Positions 60,671 through 64,000 of a DNA stretch of 64,000 nucleotides are shown here, in pieces. The position numbers and the translations under genes were made by a program. This DNA is from Sedimentibacter saalensis. GTDB taxonomy: Bacteria > Bacillota > Clostridia > Tissierellales > Sedimentibacteraceae. The DNA is taken from positions 124,001 through 188,000 of the forward strand of contig NZ_VLKH01000003.1 of assembly GCF_007830175.1 (NCBI RefSeq). The letters are read 5' to 3'. The first letter of the stretch is position 1, and each line of letters begins with the position of its first letter. The notes under the pieces are model-generated. The model worked only from the letters and a program-made list of their open reading frames with translations. It was not told where the DNA came from and ran no database searches.

Positions 60671-60738
60671 ACCTATCCTCCGAATACCTTTTATGCTACC
60701 CCGTTGCTACAAAAATGTAAAGCAACCCTACAATATGT

Positions 60739-60755
60739 ATGCAATTTTTATGCCA
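60739..60755 (-). promoter_or_regulatory. Sigma-54 promoter of the degenerate EBP gene
   Basis: Minus strand TGGCAT, five bases, TTGCAT, about 70 bp before the start. Confidence 0.82.
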
Positions 60756-60851
60756 GCTAACTTTAAAATTTAATTTGCAAAAACTATCAATTTCAGAGCA
60801 TCAAAAAACACATTTTCAACATGCTCAAAATTAAATGTTTATTTTTTGCAC

Positions 60852-60911
60852 AAAAAAATGCTCAAATATTTAGCATTGCGCAATTATTTAACGCAATGGT
60901 ATTTGAGCATT
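60852..60911 (-). terminator. Terminator of lplA that also carries the shared UAS-like motif
   Basis: Long minus-strand hairpin AATGCTCAAATACCATTGCG...CGCAATGC...GAGCATT followed by seven Ts. One arm contains TGCTCAAATATTTAGCA (60859-60875), 16 of 17 identical to the dyad arm at 46082-46098, and lies about 110 bp upstream of a -24/-12 promoter. It may serve both functions. Confidence 0.65.
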
Positions 60912-60929
60912 ACAATTTATATTATTTAA

Positions 60930-61922
60930 TTAGCTGAACAGGCACTCCATAAATTCTTCCTTTGTTATTCTTCCAAGATAATCTTCTACCGAAAAGTCTT
61001 TCAATGAATTTTTCACATCATCTATATCATATTTTATACCTTTCAGCCTGTCTTCAAGAACAGCTATATCTCCTTTTGCGAAAAAATCACCGTAAATTTT
61101 ACAGTTGTCTATGAGTCCGTTTTCTACCTGAAGTCTTGCTTCAACACAGCCGCCTGCAAATCTTTTGTAACCTTTGAGATTGAATTTCGGAGATCTTCCG
61201 TAATTCCACTCCCATGTGCCATACCTTTCATCAACCATCTTTTGAATATTTTCCTTGTCTTCATTTGATAATTCGTATGTTTCTATAGGTTCATTGAAAT
61301 ATTCAAATATGTTGGTAAGGAGAAGATTCTTGAATTTCAGCACATCTGCATCTTCTGTAACATATGATTTAATGTTTGTAACTCTGCTTTCAACAGATTT
61401 TATTCCCTTTGATTCAATCTTATCTCTTTTAACATTTAGTGCCTTTGATAATGTTTCAAGTTTGGAATCAAATAAAAGCGTTCCGTGGTTAAGCACTTTT
61501 CCTTTTGTAATACTTTGTGCTATTCCGGAAAATTTCTTTCCATCAATAACAAGGTCATTTCGTCCAGATAACTCGCATTTTACACCAAGATTTTCCAAAG
61601 CCTTTATAATTGGAACATTGTATGTCTTAAAATCTATTTTTTCATTGCTGTCCGCTTTTGCTATAAAAGAAAAATTAAGATTGCCCAGGTCATGGTAGAC
61701 TGCTCCTCCCCCTGTAACTCTGCGCACAACATTTATATTGTTTTCTTTAACAAATTCCATATTTATTTCTTCAACAGTATTCTGATTTTTCCCTACAATT
61801 ATAGATGGGCCGTTTCTCCACAAAAGCACAAAATCCTCATCCTGATTTAAATATTTAAAAATGTACTCCTCGAATGCCAGATTATAATGAGGATCAATTG
61901 AGGTATTTTCAATAAATTTCAT
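60930..61922 (-). CDS. lplA: Lipoate-protein ligase
   Basis: Attaches lipoate to E2 and H proteins using ATP; 330 residues, two-domain LplA. Visible are LLWRNGPSIIVGKNQNTVEEI, the signature VVRRVTGGGAVYHDLGNLNFSFI (about 69-91) and GKKFSGIAQSITKGKVLNHGTLL (about 128-150), with the C-terminal accessory domain (about 245-330). The most likely client here is the acoC E2 product a few genes downstream on the same strand. It lies 21 bp after the DUF2148 gene, one transcript. Start ATG 61922 after AAAAGGAGAGCAT. Confidence 0.95.
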   Translation of the reverse strand: MKFIENTSIDPHYNLAFEEYIFKYLNQDEDFVLLWRNGPSIIVGKNQNTVEEINMEFVKENNINVVRRVTGGGAVYHDLGNLNFSFIAKADSNEKIDFKTYNVPIIKALENLGVKCELSGRNDLVIDGKKFSGIAQSITKGKVLNHGTLLFDSKLETLSKALNVKRDKIESKGIKSVESRVTNIKSYVTEDADVLKFKNLLLTNIFEYFNEPIETYELSNEDKENIQKMVDERYGTWEWNYGRSPKFNLKGYKRFAGGCVEARLQVENGLIDNCKIYGDFFAKGDIAVLEDRLKGIKYDIDDVKNSLKDFSVEDYLGRITKEEFMECLFS

Positions 61923-61943
61923 ATGCTCTCCTTTTAGATTAAA

Positions 61944-62483
61944 CTATTTTCTGTCAAAAAACACATTTTTGGATCCTACATACAAAGGGATTCCGTAAAT
62001 GATTTTTACATCTTCTCCCAGAAGCTTAAGTTCAACAGCAGCAACTCCCACGGAATGCATTATTCTGTTATCAATTCTTTCATCCATGGCTACGCTTGCA
62101 GCAGAGCCTACAGCTATGCCTAAATCTCCTGTATTTAATGCGCATGGAACATCGGTATTTTTTAGTTTTTCTTCGCAATTTTCATATCCGCAAAATCCGC
62201 AGTACTTGATTCCAAGTGGTTTAATCCTTGTCCCAAACAACACAACAATGTGAGAACTTAAAATGTTTTGTGCATCTCTTAAGAAATATTCAGGCCCTTT
62301 GCCCTCATTAACCAGTTCTATCAGTTTTTCAGACAGCTTTACAACAGTATCTCCTTCGGCAATTGCTATTTCAATATTGTCAATTCCCTTGGCCTTTGGA
62401 GCAGTCCTTGCTGCAGTCATCATTTTTTCAGCAGTCCTTCTTAAAACATCATTTCTGATTTCAAATTCATTTACAATACCCAT
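61944..62483 (-). CDS. DUF2148 ferredoxin-domain protein
   Basis: Small soluble protein of 179 residues of unknown function. A cysteine cluster, KYCGFCGYENCEEKLKNTDVPC (about 112-133), suggests an iron-sulfur cluster. The rest (ALNTGDLGIAVGSAASVAMD, GIPLYVGSKNVFFDRK at the C-terminus) is conserved in the family. Found in anaerobes. Cotranscribed with lplA, so a link to lipoate or a redox-sensitive complex is possible but unproven. Start ATG 62483 after AAAGGAGTTTTT. Confidence 0.82.
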   Translation of the reverse strand: MGIVNEFEIRNDVLRRTAEKMMTAARTAPKAKGIDNIEIAIAEGDTVVKLSEKLIELVNEGKGPEYFLRDAQNILSSHIVVLFGTRIKPLGIKYCGFCGYENCEEKLKNTDVPCALNTGDLGIAVGSAASVAMDERIDNRIMHSVGVAAVELKLLGEDVKIIYGIPLYVGSKNVFFDRK

Positions 62484-62513
62484 AAAAACTCCTTTTGATA
62501 CTAAGCTAACATT

Positions 62514-62529
62514 TGCACTATAAGTGCCA
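62514..62529 (-). promoter_or_regulatory. Sigma-54-like promoter of DUF2148-lplA
   Basis: Minus strand TGGCAC, five bases, GTGCA: perfect -24 box and spacing, one mismatch at -12. Confidence 0.5.
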
Positions 62530-62543
62530 GCAAGTTTTTAAAA

Positions 62544-62572
62544 ATTATACAGTAAAACTGATAAAACTTCAA
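62544..62572 (-). promoter_or_regulatory. Vegetative promoter of DUF2148-lplA
   Basis: Minus strand TTGAAG, 17 bases, TATAAT, just upstream of the sigma-54-like element; the pair may have dual promoters. Confidence 0.55.
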
Positions 62573-62730
62573 GAACTTATTTGTAATGATAATTTTCAGC
62601 CAATGGATTACATATTGTTTTGTTTTTTTATACTGAATTACAAATATGTTTATTATTTTGCTAATATTTTTTAACTATCTTTAAAACTCTTAAATTTCAA
62701 AGAATATTCGCTGTCGAAAATATAGTTTTC

Positions 62731-62759
62731 TTGATATTTTTTGCTGTCTATGTTAAAAT
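62731..62759 (+). promoter_or_regulatory. Vegetative promoter of the GGDEF gene
   Basis: TTGATA, 17 bases, TAAAAT, about 75 bp before the start. The remainder of 62484-62834 is AT-rich DNA without a gene. Confidence 0.6.
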
Positions 62760-62834
62760 TATTGTAATTTATGAAAGATTATTAACAGTGTAACAAAATA
62801 TTCCAAAATTTGCATACATTGTTTTGAGGTACAT

Positions 62835-64000
62835 ATGGAATATAAGAAAGTTTATGTGAAGACTGTACTTACTTTAATATTGATATACTGCACATTTTTT
62901 ATATCGTCTTTGTTCAGGTCGGATTTTTACGGAAATATTTTTTCGCCCATAGCATGCATGGCTACTCTTGTAATAATGTACCGAAATACATCTCGTATAA
63001 ATGGGAAGGCTCAGCCATTAAGCAAAAGAATTTGGGCATATCTTACCCTTGCAGTGCTGGCATGGACAATATCGGATATTGTATGGTCATTTTATTACTT
63101 TTTCACTCCTTTTAATCCTGGGGAGAGTCTTTTCCTGATACACTCTTATTCTGTTTCGAATGTTTTTATATTTGCAGCAGAAATTATATGTGCTGTTGAA
63201 ATTTTCAAAAAGTGGAACTTGCTTCAATTGATACTTGATTCAGTATCCATTGCCTTGTCAACAATAATTTTATTATGGGTTGTATACTTCAACAGCAGCT
63301 TTGAAATTGTTAAGATGATATCCCAGCAGCACATAGTGGACAACATAATGTTTGTACTTGACATTGCAGCGTTGATCGGCATACTTGTAACAGCTTTCTC
63401 AATTAGGCAGGGAAAGGTAAGCTTATACACCAAGTTGGTCATATACGGAGTCTTTGTTTTTATCCTTGGTGATTTGCACTACCTTTACCAGACTTTTTAT
63501 GACCTTTACAATCCCAACAGCATGACTGATTTTACATACATGGTTGGTTTCTTGCTCATTGCAATGGGATCAATTACAAAAAACTACTGGGAACATTTGA
63601 AAATAAGGGAAACTTTCTCATATATCAATGTAGGACTTCAGCACAGGCGTCTTACAATTTTTATATTTCCTGTAATTGCCCTTTTGTTCAGGAATTTTGA
63701 TGTTCAGATAATATCAAATTTTCTTGTAATCATAGTTTTTCGTGAAATAATGAGCTCATACATACAGAAATATATTGAACATGAAAGACTTCTTAGCAAG
63801 GAAAAGGAAATGAACATGCTGCTTGAAGATAAAATCAAACAAAGGACCATGGAAATTACCAAAAAGAACAAACAATTGGAAATCAAAAACACTGAACTTG
63901 ATTATATGTCAAAGAAAGATCATCTGACAAATTTGTACAACAGACGCTATTTTTTTGAGAAATTCAATAATGGTTTTTTATCCACATTAGATTCCGGAAG
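62835..64000 (+). CDS. Membrane GGDEF-family protein, truncated by window edge
   Basis: Read from ATG 62835 (after GAGGTACAT) to the window end, about 388 codons, still open. The N-terminal two thirds are hydrophobic, roughly eight to nine helices (beginning TVLTLILIYCTFFISSLF), a MASE-like sensor. A coiled coil follows (about 310-355, HERLLSKEKEMNMLLEDKIK). The last residues, MSKKDHLTNLYNRRYFFEKF, are the conserved beginning of a GGDEF domain. The signature GG[D/E]EF itself lies outside the window, so diguanylate cyclase activity cannot be judged. Confidence 0.85.
   Translation, partial: MEYKKVYVKTVLTLILIYCTFFISSLFRSDFYGNIFSPIACMATLVIMYRNTSRINGKAQPLSKRIWAYLTLAVLAWTISDIVWSFYYFFTPFNPGESLFLIHSYSVSNVFIFAAEIICAVEIFKKWNLLQLILDSVSIALSTIILLWVVYFNSSFEIVKMISQQHIVDNIMFVLDIAALIGILVTAFSIRQGKVSLYTKLVIYGVFVFILGDLHYLYQTFYDLYNPNSMTDFTYMVGFLLIAMGSITKNYWEHLKIRETFSYINVGLQHRRLTIFIFPVIALLFRNFDVQIISNFLVIIVFREIMSSYIQKYIEHERLLSKEKEMNMLLEDKIKQRTMEITKKNKQLEIKNTELDYMSKKDHLTNLYNRRYFFEKFNNGFLSTLDSG

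Noticed and set aside
60852..60911. Pure enhancer interpretation of the hairpin after lplA
   Set aside because: It has a good T-run on the minus strand, so it is at least a terminator; I keep the shared motif only as an additional possibility.
1..64000. CRISPR arrays, tRNA/rRNA genes, integrases, transposases or a replication origin
   Set aside because: No regularly spaced repeats, cloverleaf-like sequences or recognisable recombinase or DnaA-box clusters were seen by reading; a tRNA or Rfam scan could still reveal something missed.

Overview
The window looks like chromosome from an AT-rich, amino-acid- and peptide-fermenting member of the Clostridia/Tissierellia; Sedimentibacter-like relatives are my best guess, from gene content only. 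The signs are strong GGAGG-type ribosome sites, TTG starts, a T-box leader, many sigma-54 enhancer-binding proteins (EBPs), amino-acid and peptide catabolism, and no respiratory genes. I saw no tRNA, rRNA, CRISPR array, prophage or transposase.

Layout. 0-1 kb: the start of a cysteine synthase gene behind a Cys-type T-box. 1-7.6 kb: a Nudix hydrolase with a TMEM165-type transporter, then a lipid glycosyltransferase and a two-gene RND exporter on the plus strand. 7.8-13.4 kb (minus): Na+/solute symporter, aminotransferase, 4-hydroxy-2-oxovalerate aldolase with acetaldehyde dehydrogenase, and an IclR regulator. 14-20.3 kb: an EBP with a winged-helix C-terminus, isoaspartyl dipeptidase with a YfcC transporter behind a sigma-54 promoter, and a nitrilase-family amidase. 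20.6-28.6 kb: pyruvate carboxylase, histidine phosphatase, a split LysO exporter, kynureninase and a YkvI-type transporter, with a divergent unfamiliar regulator at 28.9 kb. 30.4-39 kb (plus): LemA/HtpX, then an Opp peptide importer with an Xaa-Pro peptidase. 39-44.5 kb: ligA-pcrA and two universal stress proteins. 44.8-62.5 kb (minus): a sigma-54 block with TRAP transporter genes and two binding-protein paralogues, a Tdh-like dehydrogenase, a PPC-domain protein, an EBP, a GarR-like reductase, an acetoin/2-oxoacid dehydrogenase complex, a second EBP, and lipoate ligase with a DUF2148 protein. 62.8 kb to the end: a truncated GGDEF membrane protein.

How the genes fit together. Strong -24/-12 promoters precede both dctP genes, the 2-oxoacid dehydrogenase operon, the second EBP gene and yfcC; weaker ones precede the DUF2148-lplA pair and oppA. 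The lipoate ligase could charge the E2 subunit of the dehydrogenase. The EBP at 58.9-60.7 kb has lost its Walker B acidic pair, its GAFTGA loop and one arginine finger, so it probably cannot activate sigma-54 polymerase. It lies downstream of a sigma-54 promoter and a motif shared with the dctP promoters, which suggests a feedback circuit with the intact EBP at 51-52.9 kb.

The other striking signal is a family of four intergenic repeats (7.6, 20.4, 26.0 and 44.5 kb). Each ends in a motif close to AGACTATTGACAAAC set directly against the intrinsic terminator of a neighbouring gene, and three are flanked by partial or complete duplications of that terminator. Two carry a nested ~131-bp MITE-like element in the same hairpin loop with a 7-8 bp target duplication.
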